Shown: positions 39,701-54,700, counted from the first letter of the stretch. The stretch is 64,000 nucleotides of DNA from Nectonema munidae (GCA_030549495.1 JAUIRK010000567.1:1086001-1150000), one strand, 5' to 3'. The notes: a model not told the origin generated them from the sequence alone. Numbers and translations are program-made.

Positions 39701-42700
39701 AGAGATCACACTAAGCAGACATTTGAGTCAAGTGTGAGCGTGGTTTTAAAAGAGACAAAAAAAATTTGGAAACCCTTTAAATTAAATAAAAAAAGTGTCA
39801 TGTTCTCTGTTTTCCAGAAAATGTTTAACAATAATTAAAAAAAATTCATAAGGTTTTTTTACATTTTGATTCTTTTATAAGGATAGATCTAATGAGTATC
39901 TTTCATTGAAAATAGATACAAATACGCGAAAAACAAATTTGATATGCATATAAGGCTTTACTCAAGACATTTTCAATACATATTTTTAACAAAAAGAAAA
40001 ACAGGTAGGTAGAAATAAAAAAAATTTATATACGGATAGGGTTAGTACAAGAATTTAATTCAAGTTTCAAAGAGAACTCTGAACAAAAAAAACAGATAGG
40101 ATGTTGCCCCCGGACAACTGGTTCAGATATATTTAACAAATCTAATCATTTTAAAAAATATTATAAATTGTAGTTGTCTATTCAAGATAAACAGAGTAAA
40201 ATTAAAATGGAAACTTGAGCATACTTTGAAATAGCGATAATATGCGGATATTCCAGATAAAACGAAATTTTTGAAAGCTTTTATCTATAAATTACATTCG
40301 AAACGACAATTCACTTCGAGATAACTAGGCTTTCAAGACATTGACATTGATAATAATTAATTAACTAGAAATATATTAAACATAATGTTTCATATATTGT
40401 TATGTCTTGACGTGTCTCAAATAAAGAAACTTGAGTATCCGTTTTTGTTCGATTAATACATTAGTTTTAACAAATCCTAAAGGCAGTCATTTTATATTAC
40501 CCAATAAAAATGTTAGTACAGTATTTACATGAAGTTCTCCATAATTGATCGAAGAATGATGACAAGATATTAGTATGAAAGTAAAATCACTAATGTAATC
40601 CTTACTTCTTTCTCTCGAATAGGCATAAAACTATTCACATATTCAAATAAATAAACAGAAAGTGGTTTTGTGCAATTTGGCTGTCATGTATGAAAATGAT
40701 TCACGATTTCTCTAACAACAACTCACAAGCTTTGGTTAGCTATAAGATTCGTAATGATTCCTACAATTAATATATCCTTGTGCAATTTTCGTCATTACTT
40801 CATTCATAAATATTAATAATAAAAACATATACGCTCAACCAGCAGTTTTAGTTTTAAACGCAGACTCACCGCGCAGTTTCAATATTTAAACCACACATCA
40901 TATTTCAAATTGCTTACTAGAGTTATTTTTTGCTGATGATGTCTAAGTAGACATAATAAAAAAAAGGATCGTTTGGAAGTAAAAATGAAATACGATATGA
41001 TAATGAACACATGATTTGTAGAAGAAACAAATGGAGCTTCAATTCAATAGGCAAATTTAAAGAAGATTTTAAGTTTATATTGAATAAAAATAGAGAAGAA
41101 ACAAAAAGTCAATCCTCCATAAAGTTAAGAAACATTTTAGAATATTTTTCGCGTTCTACAAGTAATTGAAAAATGTTGTCCAGGTAGTTGGTTGTTAGTC
41201 AGTGTATCATGAGAGTTGTCTTACCATGTGCCATAAATTTAGTATAACTTATATATTTGGGGGTGTGAGTAAGGTTGGTTAGGTACTGGGTGTCGATAAC
41301 TCAAGGTCTTGGGTTCGATCCCGCATCAAGCCTACGTTCTCATAGTTCGATACAAGCGGCGCAATTCTGCCTTCTCAATGAAAACACCCAACGGTACTTT
41401 ACAGTACCTTTATATTAAGTCTATCTTTATTTCAATTTTTCTCAAATAAACAGTGCGAAAGATTGTTTCACTTCCCCTCAAAACTTTCTACCATTATCTG
41501 CCTTAATTCAAGACATTTTTTATTTCGTTACTTTCAAGCTTTTTTTAGTTGTCCTATATTTTTTAACATACATCAGTGAAAAAATGGGAGCCAGCTCTTT
41601 ATTTTTAACCTCACTAAGGTATCACAAAAAACTTTAGATTACTAGAATTTTTAAGTTTCTTATAAAAAAAAAGAGTATCACACTAATAAGGTTCAAATTT
41701 AAACTTGCACTTTTCAGTTATGTATTGATTGACTTAAAAATGATGATTCGTTCAAAGAATTTTTCTATGTATAATTTGTAAGAGGGAAAGAGCATCGCAC
41801 TTTTTGGACATTAAGTTGTTGAAGCGCAAAAAATGGTGAAACAAAAATTTATTTTTTAAGCGCTATAGCCAACCAACTAAGTACGTTTTGTCTCTTTCCT
41901 CTCGTATTTGTGATTGCATTGTTGTGATGATAGTTATCACTCCGCCACTTAGCGTTTTACATCTATCTATCTCCTGCTCGTTGGTTGTTCTCCTTGATGA
42001 TGATGACGCTAACTACCTACAACTTCATCAGCATCATTACGAGATTACTGCTAATTGCTCCTGCAACTCACTCAGCCAATCATTTTTCGCTTCGTCTTTC
42101 GAAACTAAGGACACATTTTTGAAAACTTTTCACATTCTGCTGCAGCATGTGTGTTTGGAGTTGCCGAGTAGAGCTACTTACTACTTCTTTTAATTACACC
42201 TCACTAAAACTCCTATAAGAGTCAAATAATCTTTGACGTTTTTGTTTTTGAAGTGTTTCTATATTTTAATCGCATCTCTTCACTTCTGAGCACACAATAT
42301 ACAACCGTGCCAGTGTGTAATTGTTGGTACGCGCGCGTGTGTGTGTGCAAACTACAACTCGTCTCACACACAACGCGCGCAGTTAACGTAATATTATATG
42401 CACTACTTTTCGTGTTGATATCCTGTATTGACAAAGTTCACGTGAACGGCAAACAAAGTTTATGGGTTTCAGTTTATTCGGGATAATTGTTTTGAATCAA
42501 TGAACACTTCACTTTGATGCCATCTTGAATTATTATAATATATAAGCCCTTTTCATACAGACAGTACGTCGGGGCTCTACTGTAGACAGAGCCAGTCAAG
42601 CCGTGCAATTCCATCATTAGATCGTACCGAGTGGTTTTATAGGAAGCATACATACAGAAGGAGAGCGTCCGATTAAAAAAAAGAGCTTTGAACAGATTCT

Positions 42701-45700
42701 TAGCTCACCTCTTCTGGCATTGGTATTCTATCATCTGCTTTCCTTCCCAATGAGTTTTTATGTAACTTAAGTAACAATAGTAAAACATGATGGAAAATTG
42801 AGGGTCATCATAGCAGTCATATGTTTGCCTAGTTCAAGAATTTACCCTATATATATTTCAAAACATTTTCATTTGGTTGCTTTCTAGCTTTTCCAACATA
42901 AATGAGCCAAAAAGGCTGCCAACCCTTTATTTTTGATTTGACCGAAAAAGTACAACTTAATGATAATCTCTTTATATTTTGTGTCGATACAAATCCGAGC
43001 CAGATTTAAACAGGCTTTATTGTGTGAAAAAATTGTTAAAATTTGTTCAAAAGTAAGCACGGCTTTTCCATCCATAATATCAGATTCATATAATAAATAA
43101 AGGACATTGAAAAATTAAGAAACTTTTCGTATTTGTTTTTTTCAGTTTCATATGAATAAATAAGAGCATGAATGTAGCACACAAGAATGACAAAGTTTAT
43201 AAAAATTTTAAATATTCGATAGAGATGCATGGGAAATCCGCAAAAAAAATTTTTTACATCCTCTTAACATTTCTCTTTTTTCTATATACCGCTGTTTTTT
43301 TTGGATTTTTTCAATGTTTACTTTATTTTATGATAAGTACGTCTTTACGATAATTAAAATATGATGAATGATGTCAGTGTTTGTGAAACTTAAAAAGATA
43401 TATGAAATGCACAACATTATATATATATATATAGCAGAATTGGGAATAATACATTTCTTTTGTTTTTCCTTTTTTAAATCAAAGTATATGCTTGCTTTTT
43501 TGACATTTGTGTTAAATTTTTATCCTAATTTGACCGGTCCCTAGAATCAATCACTATATACCAGATTTTTTGTTTAAAATGGCTGGGGAATCTAGAATTA
43601 ATGCCCACCTTTTTGTCAAAATGGATGACTTGAAATAAAAATTATTATATTAATTTAAAGATATTGCATATTTTTATATATAATATTATTTATTAAAAGA
43701 CATTAAAATTAAAGATTATTATTGATAATACTTTTCAAAACAAATAAATATCAAATTATCAGAAAATTGAATCTGGTTTCTCTGACTAAAAAGAAAATTA
43801 AGACTTTCAATTAACCTAAATTTTTTTAGATAATTCCGACATTCGCATCCGCTAGGACAGTGGTTCCCAACCTTTTCTTCCCAACGCTTCTTTGACTGAA
43901 AATTTTTTTTCACCCCCGCCCACCCATGTTTAACGATTTAAAAAGTGAGGGAATAAAATACTTTTTTTATAAGAAAATAAAACCAAAATTAAATTCAAGA
44001 ACCATGAAAAATCCTTGCAAATTCAATGGCTTCCTTGCGGCTGATGATTTTTCATTATTCCATTCAAATTGGGACTTATTTTTGTAAGTGTAAGTCATAA
44101 GTCCCCTGCCTTATCCATTTTAATTTATTTCTTTGTTTGTTTTTCAGACATATCGCAGCACTGAAACCGGTTTCCGCCAGGTATGTCGAAGGAAATGCGA
44201 AAAATAAGATTTTAATTTCCTTCCAAATGTTTGGATGTAAAAATCGCCTTTCTACACAGAATTTGTCATATCCGGATAAAATGAATGAAGCTTTTGTTTC
44301 AATGTCATAAGTCAATCATATCTTCTTAAATTTTATAATCCTTTCTTGAACTATAAACTTGATAGGATCAAAACACCACTCGGGAAATATAACATCAATC
44401 AAGTCTTTGAACCGTTGCTCCATATCGGATTTAAATGAATCTATCAAAGTACACTTTTATACATCATCAATTGTTATGCCTTCTTGAAAAATAGAATTAA
44501 GATTGGGAAACTGATGAAAGTCATGGCAACGTAAACTTAAAGCGAATATATCCAATTTGTTGATGAACCCACCAATAATTCCCTTAGCTTTTATTATGTT
44601 TGAGATCTTCCTTGAAGTTTGAGATTAACATTATTGAATTTTTTTCAAAATATAAATCAGATAAGTAATATCATTTATAATTCTAAAATGCTCTTATAAA
44701 GTTCAAAAAATCTTTGGAAACAGTTTCCTTTCGAGAGGCACCTCACTTCTGTTTGCATCAAAAGAGAACTAAATTCTGCATAATCAAAATGGGAAAGCCT
44801 TCATTTGAATGAAAAAAAGTCAAAAAATTTGAACAAAATGTTTTTATTCAAATTTTTTGAGAAAATTTTCACGAGAGGTTTTTCAAATTAACAATTGTAA
44901 AATTTCAATAAAACTTTTTTTGATAATTCTTCGTTCCATTTTATTCTTCAAGTTGAATCATTAAGTAAAAAATCAAATGTTAACAGTTTACGAATCAGAC
45001 AGTGATTGGAGGGCATTTGCAAAAAGTCTCGGAGTTAAAAAAAACCACCCTTTATAGATGGATTGAAGAGGGAAACAAGTCAAATGGAAGAGGTGGAGCT
45101 CGAAATACGAAAATTAGTGAACAACACAAAAAAATTTTCATAGAATGCATCGAATCCAATCCGAGAATATATCTATCACAGATCAAAAGTCAATTTACCG
45201 AAAAGTTTTCCTTTAAAATTTCAAAAGAAAGCATTAGACGTGACCTTGACCTATTACTGTACACTTTGAAAGAAGTTCGCTAAGAAAAAAGAAAACTGTT
45301 TGTTGTCGAGCTTCTGGAACAACAATCTGAGGGAAAAACCATTTTGTTTATGGATGAAACAAATTTTAATATGCACATTTCAAGAAATCAGGGTCGATCA
45401 AAACGAGGCCCCAGATGCTCCGTGGCCGCAGCAGCTTCAAAGGGAGCAAACATTCATTTGATAGGTGCAATTAGCTCTTTTGGGTTAGTTTATCATGAAA
45501 TTAGAAGAGGATCCTTCAAAAAAAGAAGCTGAAAATTTCGTCAAAAGCACCCTGAGGAAAGCCCTAGAGCTACACCAAGTTCATGTTGTGTTGGTTATGG
45601 ACAATGCTCCTTGCCACTCGGGTATTGAAAATATTTTAAACGAAGAAGAATTTCTCTTCATAAAATTCTGCGTTTGGGGCCATATAGCCCAATGTTGAAT

Positions 45701-48700
45701 CCGATCGAATCAATTTGGAGTAAAGTGAAAGCCAGGGTCAAAAAGGAGTGGACTGAAATATCAATTGAGGTTTTATATAATTCTGATCGAGACGGCTTGG
45801 GAATAATGGAATTTAGAACAAAAAAACTGGAAAAAATAGTTGCTTTGGAAGTCGATGAGATAAATCCTTCTTTTTGTTCAAATTCTATTGCTAATATTCA
45901 GCGTTTGTTTCCTGATGTTTTAAATTGTGCTGATGTTTAATTTAGATTTTTTTGTTTTGATATCAAATAAACTTGTTCGAAAACTTCTATTTTTATGAAA
46001 TGTTTAAAACTATAAAAGAAACTTAATAAAAGTTCTAATAAAAAATTATTCAAAAAATGGAAAAAAGTCCCATTTTGAATTAGTCAATTCCCATTTTGAT
46101 TTTGCTATTTTCCACTTTGAATTTGCTATTTCTCATTTTGAATTTACTATTTCACATTTTGAATTTGCTATTTCCCATTATGAACATGAAAAGGTATAGT
46201 TTCATCAGAGTGATGAATATAAACTCGCAAGTATATATTTAAAAAAAGGTAGATGAAGAAGTATTGTAACAAAATTGAAATTGTAGCGAATTTTTTCGTA
46301 TGTAATTTTGAAATGTAATGTATTGTATGCCCCCAATGAAGGAGACTTTTGGGAATACATTCAGAGTTCTAATTAGGGTCGCGACCAAGGGGTTGAGAAC
46401 CTATGTTATAGACTATGATATTGTTTTACAGCAAAAAGGAATCAAAGAACATGATTTTTTCAAAGTAATAACATTTAAACACAAAAAAGGTATCATTTTA
46501 CGCTATCTCTTCGGCTCAAAAAATCTGGGATCTAATCGGTATAACACTACTAGTTTAACAGAAGTCATTCAACATTTTCTAAATACACAAGTATACAAAT
46601 CGCATTCAGTATAAAACATTGCAAGTTATCTAACAAAGATCTGACCAAAGAAAAATTGTTCCTTCTTTTTAGTGTATGTGTTTTTGTTAGGATTATCAAT
46701 TCTTATACCACTAGAGAGCAGGGCTGCTAAGACAGAACTAAAGATGGAAGCATGACGACCTATAAATAGAGATAGGACCTGGAGATATGTAAAAAATATT
46801 CGCGCTGACTCCTGATCAGGGTTGGATCAAATACTTATTTTCGCGTCTACATTTATCAATTTGAAAATACAATTACTTACAAATACATTTTTCATAAATT
46901 TACTTAACCCGTTAGCGACCTGAATAATCAGACAATATCTAATATAAAGCAGAAGATTTGTATTAAAAAGCATTAATAAACGCAGACGATTCACATTTTT
47001 GTAAAGTCGACTGTGGTCGATAACCGGTTAAAGATTCTTATGCACATGTTTTAGTTAAGCCAATCAAATTGACATATAAATATATATTCCTTTCAATCGA
47101 TTCAATGATATACAGTCCAGGGGTCGGCAAAGTGGTCGCTATCGACCCCTGTAGGTCAATAACAGATCTTTAGTAGTCGATAAGATAGACAAACTTACCA
47201 AATTGTGCTATGCTTTTTTTACTTTATAGTAGTAATAAATCACCTTTTTCTTTTAAAACATCGCTTAGGACATTTTATAGTATAGGATATATGAAAGATT
47301 TTTGGTTTGTATTTTTTCTCTTAATTGTTGGACATTGACTAATGTTTTTATTAAACATTTCTATGTGTGGTGGGGGTCGATGTGAACACAAATGTTCCAT
47401 GAAAGAATCGACGGGTAAAAAAGTTTGTCGATCCCTGATATACACAATAGTTATATAGTTCAGCTTCACTCACTGATAAATGAAATTCTTTGGAATGAAT
47501 TTTGAGTTTCGTTTATTGAAATCGTGTCATGTATAATATGATACGTCTTAGTCTTGTATTTACACAATACAAACACACGAAACTTGGGATCTAAAAATTA
47601 CACCAAATTTGCCTTTAATTACAAATACGATAGAAATACAAATGTATTTGATCCAACCGTGTTCCTGATAAAGAAATTGTTTTTTGGTTTTTTTAAGTTT
47701 TCAAAAGAATTTTTGGATCAAAGTTTAGATTTTACACAGACCATATTAATATTATTGCATTTTTTCAGAATTTCTCATTTTGTCATTAAGTATCATTCTA
47801 AAGTTTCATCAAATTAAGCTCATCTTTTTCTCATTATCTTAATTTGTCAGTCTTGCTCAATATTTTTTTACCTCGGATATATAGTTTTATAATTATAATT
47901 TAATATAATTTTTTATAAGTTCCAGTGTAAAATTAATTTGAAGGGGTCAGCCCCTTTGCCGATATCCCCTTATCGATGGGACTGGATATGTAATTAAACA
48001 TACAAGTACTCTTCGTCATCAAATTTGCAAAATATAATGAGAAAGTTTTAGATTTAAAAATGTTTTTTTCAAACAATTAAGCTTGAGCCAAAGTCAGAGT
48101 TACGTAAATAAATTTAACAGATGATATATTACGGAAGTTTTTCAAATTCAGACCCTTGCAACGATCAATAACGTAATAAAGTATGAATATCTGCTTTTCA
48201 TATTTCTTCTGTCTAATTTCAAAGCTGTTGATTGGTTTAAAGGCCAACTAAAAATTCATCAATACTTCACCATCTCTTTAGACATGTAAATGCTGACAGT
48301 TGCACAAAATAATATAAAAGATATAATTTATATGAATATGAATATCATGGCTATCAATTTAATCTCCAAGAATCCGCTTATGTAAGAAGGAAGAGTATGG
48401 AAGACAGTTGAATTATTTGAATTGAAAACTGTGAGTCAGACAATCGGTGACAGCACTTGGATATGATTTCACTAAGGAACATGCTTCACGCCGTCGTGAA
48501 TAATGCTCGTATTTATACTGAGATGTTAATTGATAAAATGTAAATGATCATCACATAACTACTATTTAAGAGTTCACTTTTATTGCATAGCTCTCCTTCA
48601 CATAAATGCTATCTTTTACCACAGGCATTTTATTTTCTAACCACAGCTCGTATATCCCTTTGCTATAATATAAAATGCTTTACGTTAGATAATCTCATAT

Positions 48701-51700
48701 CGATCGTGTCCAGCTTCTATCACATAGCATATTCAATCGATTGCGCAAATTTGAAATAGACGAATAATTTCTTAGCACAAATTATGCTATTTTTTCATCA
48801 AACAAATATATGACGCCTCTCTCTCTCTCTCTCTAGAATATGAGAGTTGCAGATGAAAAAATATCACAAAAAATATAATTAGATTGAGTAACTGGATTGA
48901 GTTCATTAAGACCATATCATATATTTTTGGAAATTCATATATCATGAATATAAAGCACATCTTTTATATGTTCTTTTACTTGTTTTAAGATCACAGACAT
49001 GCTTAAAAATTTTATATATTTTTTTCGAAATGAAAAGACTTAATAAAAATTGATCCAACCGGAGCTTTTTATCAGATGGTGTCCCCATTGCCCCTTTAAA
49101 CAAAAGCGCGCTTAGTTTTGCCATTTTGAAATGGTGCGATGTAGCAAAATAAATAAATGGGTATCAAAAGTTTAATTAATCCCTTTTCTTCAAAAGCTTA
49201 ACACTAATTTTCAAGAAGTTCATTTTTTAAATGAATTACATACAATCATTTAACCCGTAGGACATCAAAAGGTCAATATGACCTTAAAGGTTAAAAAAGT
49301 TTCATTTTTTCTCATTAAAATTAAAGAGATCCAAAAAATTGATAATCCCCCTAAAGTCCTTACAACTTTTCATTTTTGACATGTATGTTTTAAAATTTTC
49401 CCACATTTTTTCTTATATTTCTAATGTTTTATTGCTGTTACAAATTTTTATTAACGTGTATAACACCCATAGGACATTAATATGTCAAAATGACCTGATT
49501 TATGAAACACAAGTTTAGTTTTTTTGAAGAAAAATTCTTTCTTGATAATTTTAAGAATGAATACACATAGTATTTTCACACTTCTCATAAAAATATCTGT
49601 ATTTAAAAAATTGGTTGTCAAAAAATGATTTAAATGACAGCTCATATCAAAATTAAATTTTATTGAAATACTTATAAAAAGTTTTTTACACATTTATTTT
49701 CAAATAAGCTGAATTTAGTAGTGATGTTAATTTTTTATGAAAATCAATCAAATCTGTAAAAAAAAATGATTTAAATGGACAGCTCATATCAAAATTAATA
49801 ACTTTTCAAAATAAAAAGAGGGTCGAATTCAATTCAAATTATGAAATTCTCTTGATAGAGACTAAATCTTCACATATTGACATTGCGACTAAATCTTCAC
49901 ATAATGACATCAGTGACAGTTTTGATAACTCTGACCGATTGAAAATTTTCAGATTTCCTATTCATCTTAATGAAGTGGTAATTGTTTTATTAGTTCATAA
50001 GCTAAAGGTTTAAAGATTTTTCTTTCGCAAAGGAGGAGTTTCTTGTTCACGGTCAAAATCTTTTTTGAAAAATTCAATATTAGATCAGTACACCCCCACT
50101 TCTAAGTTGATTGAAACATGGTAGATCTTCCATTTAGTCAAGATACATACTATTATATTAGAAGTTACTATTAAAGTTTTATTTTGATCATTCGTTCTCT
50201 TTACAATTTGTTTTTAAATCATTCTCTCCATACTAATCTTCAAAAAAAAATTCTAAATAAATATTTCCTACTCAACATGATTGAAGAAAGCATAAAAAGT
50301 CAAAATATATAGAAAAATGTATATTTTAACTATAACCACAACGATCTTCCAAAAAATTTGAAAGAATGATTTTTTGAAAAAACTCATTTTCGGAGATACA
50401 TCACCAAATTAAATTGAAACTTTCAGATATTTTTAAAGGTATTAGCCAAAATGGACTACATAAATGAAGTAAGCATAGTCGATTTAGTATAACAAAAATT
50501 ATTTTTAATTTGAAGGATATTTTTAGAGAAAATTTTATCCTCAATTAAAATTTTGATTGAGGATTTTCAATCAAGTCGCGATTTTTATCAACAAAAATAT
50601 AAATATAAAAGCGTTATGTGCTTGAAACTGTATGGAAATATAAATTTTGAAGAGTGTATTTAAAATAGACGTAAGAGTTATAATTATCTATGGATAAATT
50701 CAAAATTTTAGATTTCAATGATTGTTTTAGTATGATAAATCAGTACAAAAGATGAATTCATAAGAAAATTTTATATATATTTCAAGGGAGTTTCAGTGAG
50801 GGGGGGGGGGGATAAATCCTACTGTTTTCAAATTGCAAAAACTGAGAAATTAAACCAGCATGGTCGATTTGGTATAAAAACATATATTTATTATTTATCA
50901 TCAGTCAATGATCGACATTTTCTAAAAAAATATCCATGTTTATTGATAAAATTAAATATATATTTTAAAGGGGGTATCTAATATAGAGACTTATTTATAA
51001 GATGTCAAAATTTTGTTGGAAAATTTTAGGTTTTAATTTTGATTTTTAACACAAGAGGGTCATTTATTTTGATTTTTAACACAAGAGGGTCATTCATCTA
51101 TCAAGAAAATGGTATCAAAAGATCCAGTTAACGATTTTAGGAAAAGTCACGAAATTTGAACGGATGTAATTTTCTTTGATTGCTGAAATTAGATAAACTT
51201 AATAGGTGAAGAGAGAATAGAAAATCGCAAAATTTAAAAAAGTGCCATGTGATATAAAGTTGAACCTTTTTAAAGTAATGTAAGATTAGAAAATATGAGG
51301 TTTCGTAACACATGGTTAAGTAAAATGAGGAATGGTTGAACGGGACTGCTGGAATCTACCCCATACAGTGAAAAAACAATGGTTGTGGTAGTTTTGGTGA
51401 ATGATCGCATACTTTATAATTATATCAAGATTAATATTTCTCGTCTGCATCTAAAATTTTTTTGAAACAAAAGTCATGAAGGAAACAACATAAAAAATTA
51501 TCAGAATTCAATTTTTCAATGGCGAACGTATTAAAATATTTGCTTCTTGGCAAATATGCGGCATCTACCCTGAGTACAATTCAACTTTCAAATGACACCA
51601 TAGAAGACAAGATTAAATTTTGTTGAGAAGTAGAAGATAGCAGAATTCATAACGAGGATATTCTTGTGGTCTGTTAGATTCATCTATGAAAATGATATAG

Positions 51701-54700
51701 GGGAAGAAATTATATTCATTAAAAGTTTACTACCAAGGGAATAGATTATTCAATGAGGTAATGTATTTTAATCATAAAATATTTCATTCTAAATTGATCA
51801 ATAATACATCAGATGGTGGTGCATGCATGCATGCAAGACTGGAAGGGTTTTGTTTCTTGAAAGAAATTTGAAGGAGACATGCAAGAAGCACGCAAAACTG
51901 CTATAGATGCAATTAACTTTGTCAAATCAAACTCAGTGAATGACAGATTTTTTTTGCAACTTACGGAAGATAATAATTTAAAAACCCTGTTGCTTCAGAC
52001 AAAAGTAAAATGCTTGTCAAAATATCTTGATCAGATTTATTCACATGTGCTCTGAAGATAAAAGGCTATATGATAAAAATGAAATTTTGAAAACAGTTTG
52101 AGAAAAAAAATTGGGAAAAAATAAATATATTTTTGTAAGCATATGAGTGTTTTTTTATTAATCGGAACCGGAAGTAAGAGATGGATCTAAATATTTTAAA
52201 TTTTCAAATATTTCGACTATGAGTCTGATTTTTTGAGTACTTGGAGTCAAAAACGGATATTTGTAATTGGAGTCTGATATTGTCAGTCAAAATCAGATAT
52301 TTGTAATTTAAACAACCCTGGTTCCTGGTACTAAATAAATTCAGTATAAAAACATATTTCTATATCAAAATGTGCAAAAACTAAAAATATATTTATGGAA
52401 ATATTTTTGAATTTCCAAAGCAAAACTGCATGTTTATAAAAATAGCAAGGTCAAAATTTGAAAAATTTTGTTACTATTATATTTTATATTAATAAATTAT
52501 TTCTGAACAAAGGCCAAAAAATTCCGATTTCATTTTTTAAAATACAAAAAAGAAAAATGTTATTTTAGCTCTAAATTTGAGTTAAAAAATAATTTTGAAA
52601 TATATACTCGTTAAATAACTTAACTAGTTCAAAAAAAAGTAAGATTTCAATGAGAAGGCATAAATATTATTTTATTATATTTAAGATTTTAATCGATTGC
52701 TTACAGTTTAAACAAACACCATTTGCACTTTTTAGCTAGAAATGGTAAATATACATCATACATATAAACACACATAGATTTTCTTGTTCTCGTATACTAT
52801 GATTTTTATGATTTATGTTGGTTTAAATGGTTTTTTTTATAATTTTGTGTTCTTAGACTTCAATAATTTTATTAAAAGTGAATAAACTAGCATTTTTTGT
52901 ATACTATGATTCCTTACAAAATATAAAAAATACAAGCGTTACCAAATCACCCTATAAGGGTTAGCTACTTCAACGTTCGCTTTTGCTGCTTATAAAAATA
53001 TGAAATAAACTATCTCATTTTTTATGCCTCCTATTATTTTGAAATTATTCTAAGAACAGACAGTTTCATTTTAAAATAGTGAAAATTGCTTTATTAGTTT
53101 ATTTTGTCTCCTTTCTCTCTTATGTTAATTATGTAGCAAATTTTTCAATTTTGAGTAAAAGGTAAGGTAAGGTACCGTGGGTGTGTTTTCATTGACAAGG
53201 CACTGATGTACCGCTTATATCAAACTATCAACACATTGGTATCGATGAGAAATCGAACCCAAAAACTTCTGTGCTGAGTCCATCATCTTAACCAACCTGT
53301 GATTAAAATTTTTTAGTCTTTGTTGAAGCTCTATAACTTTTTCTGATAGACTTTTTTTCCTTAAAAGTTATTATAAAAGGCAAATCATTGCAAAATGTTA
53401 AGTTATTTTACTTTTTGTAGATTTTTGTAGCTTGCACCAATTTAGCTTTTAAACTATTTTTGAATGATGCTGAGAAAAATAAAGTAATACAATCTTAATT
53501 TATAGTTTGATTTTTGCTTGTACAATTTTATCTTTATTTTGTACCCTTTTTTGAGAGTCTAACTAACTTACACTTATTCTTATACACTAAAAAGAATGAA
53601 AAAATTCTAATACCAAGTTTTCTAATAGTTTTGTTTCGCATTTTTTAGGAAGAAGGAACAACTGAAAATTAATGAATGATTTTTTTCATTCAATAAAATT
53701 TTCAATTTTTTTTATTCTTAATTGATATCTTTACCCCTTTTCTACACATAATTTGGAGATGGTGCGCATCTATTTTAAGTGAGAAAGAAGAAGCTATACA
53801 TAAGTCCTCATTCATTGTTGACTTTAAACTTAATAGGGCAGGGGTTAAAGTGTACATTAAGCTTAATTAAGAATGAAATAGAATAGACAAGAGAGGAGTA
53901 GGAATTCAGAAAAATTTGTAAGACGCTTGAAAGTCCGCCCCCTCTAATAATTTTAAGGATGTGCGCCCCTGAATCAATCACATTTTTTTTCATATAAACA
54001 TCACAGGGTGTCTAGTAGACTCTTTTCCTTCAGACTACATTCACTCATATAAAACTCTCCACCCTTCAGTTATTTGTTTTAAGTTGTTTTCTCTATCAAT
54101 CAAATATCCTTTCATCAATTCCTGTAATGTGCCTGATAGATGTGCTTATTCGCCCCCAACAATTGTGCAGTTTTTTAAACTAGAGTATATGCGATATGCA
54201 AATTTAATTTAAAGATTTTCGCTAGAAGTATAGTTTTTAAATTGCATCATTTTTTTTTAAAAATATATATAAAGTAGTCTTATAAATTTACGCATGCGCT
54301 ATATACACTCTATTTTAAAGGATTGCTTGAATATTTGATCTCCCGTAGTATTTCCAGACCAGTAATTTTGAAAATTGCAAAAAAAAATCCCCCCCCCTAA
54401 TAATTTTGAGGATGTGCGCCCCTGTATTAAAACAAAATATATGATAAATATTAAGTGAAAATATTCACATTCTACTGAACAAAAAACTAATTTATATAAT
54501 TATCACATTCACTGCATAAATCTTTTCATCAAAGCCTTTAAAAATTTATTTTGGAGTTGGAAATTTGGTGAAAATAGACTGAATAACTCTCACGCATACC
54601 TTACATTTTGATGGCAATTTAAAAAATCTGAACAGCGCATTCACTGTTTGTTTATAATGATTGTTGCTTCCACTTTTACCTCACTTTGCGAGCACTCACA

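Larger units (their letters stand above)
44780..46195 (+). mobile_element. Tc1/mariner (IS630-type) element, decayed
   Basis: The transposase lies at 45002-45940. The left boundary near TAATCAAAATGGGAAAG (44781) resembles the reversed right boundary ATAATGGGAAATAGC (46178), so the ends probably lie there; exact borders and TA duplication were not resolved. It sits within the hAT relic. Confidence 0.65.
43858..46405 (-). mobile_element. hAT relic with a Tc1/mariner element inside
   Basis: Left end CAGTGGTTCCCAACCTTTTC (43858), right end reversed CATAGGTTCTCAACCCCTTG followed by GTCGCGACCC, both hAT/Charlie-like. The left flank CGCTAGGA and right flank TTATAGAC share only TAG, so I am not certain both ends belong to one insertion. 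The transposase remnant is at 44076-44460. Confidence 0.6.
46818..47668. mobile_element. hAT-type MITE, host of two further insertions
   Basis: Left CAGGGTTGGATCAAATAC and right (reversed) CAGGAACACGGTTGGATCAAATAC share GGTTGGATCAAATAC and a following ACAAATAC/TACAATTAC-rich zone. Inside are the MITEs at 46908 and 47118. Non-coding. Confidence 0.65.

Noticed and set aside
40860-40905. Strong donor-like GCGCG/GTGAGT on the minus strand.
   Set aside because: Its phase (2) does not fit exon 2, and no homologous peptide precedes it. At most a non-coding exon.
41222-41232. Minus-strand ATG/GTAAGA, a start codon directly before a donor.
   Set aside because: Phase fits, but there is no family sequence; likely chance in a 17-kb intron.
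41273-41322. A tRNA gene suggested by A- and B-box-like sequence.
   Set aside because: No acceptor-stem pairing or anticodon arm; the same sequence recurs with a shared body, so it is a SINE.
41888-42193. A 101-codon plus-strand frame in a less AT-rich patch.
   Set aside because: Low-complexity Leu/Ser/Asp/His content, no domain, no splice or poly(A) context that sets it apart.
42705-42735. Minus-strand ATGCCAGAAGAG/GTGAGC, a phase-compatible start exon for Cip4.
   Set aside because: It lacks the conserved MxWGTELW and is superseded by the exact match at 55858-55881. An alternative promoter cannot be excluded.
46318-46614. A 98-codon plus-strand frame.
   Set aside because: It runs across the end of the hAT relic into unrelated DNA and has no domain, so it is most likely chance.
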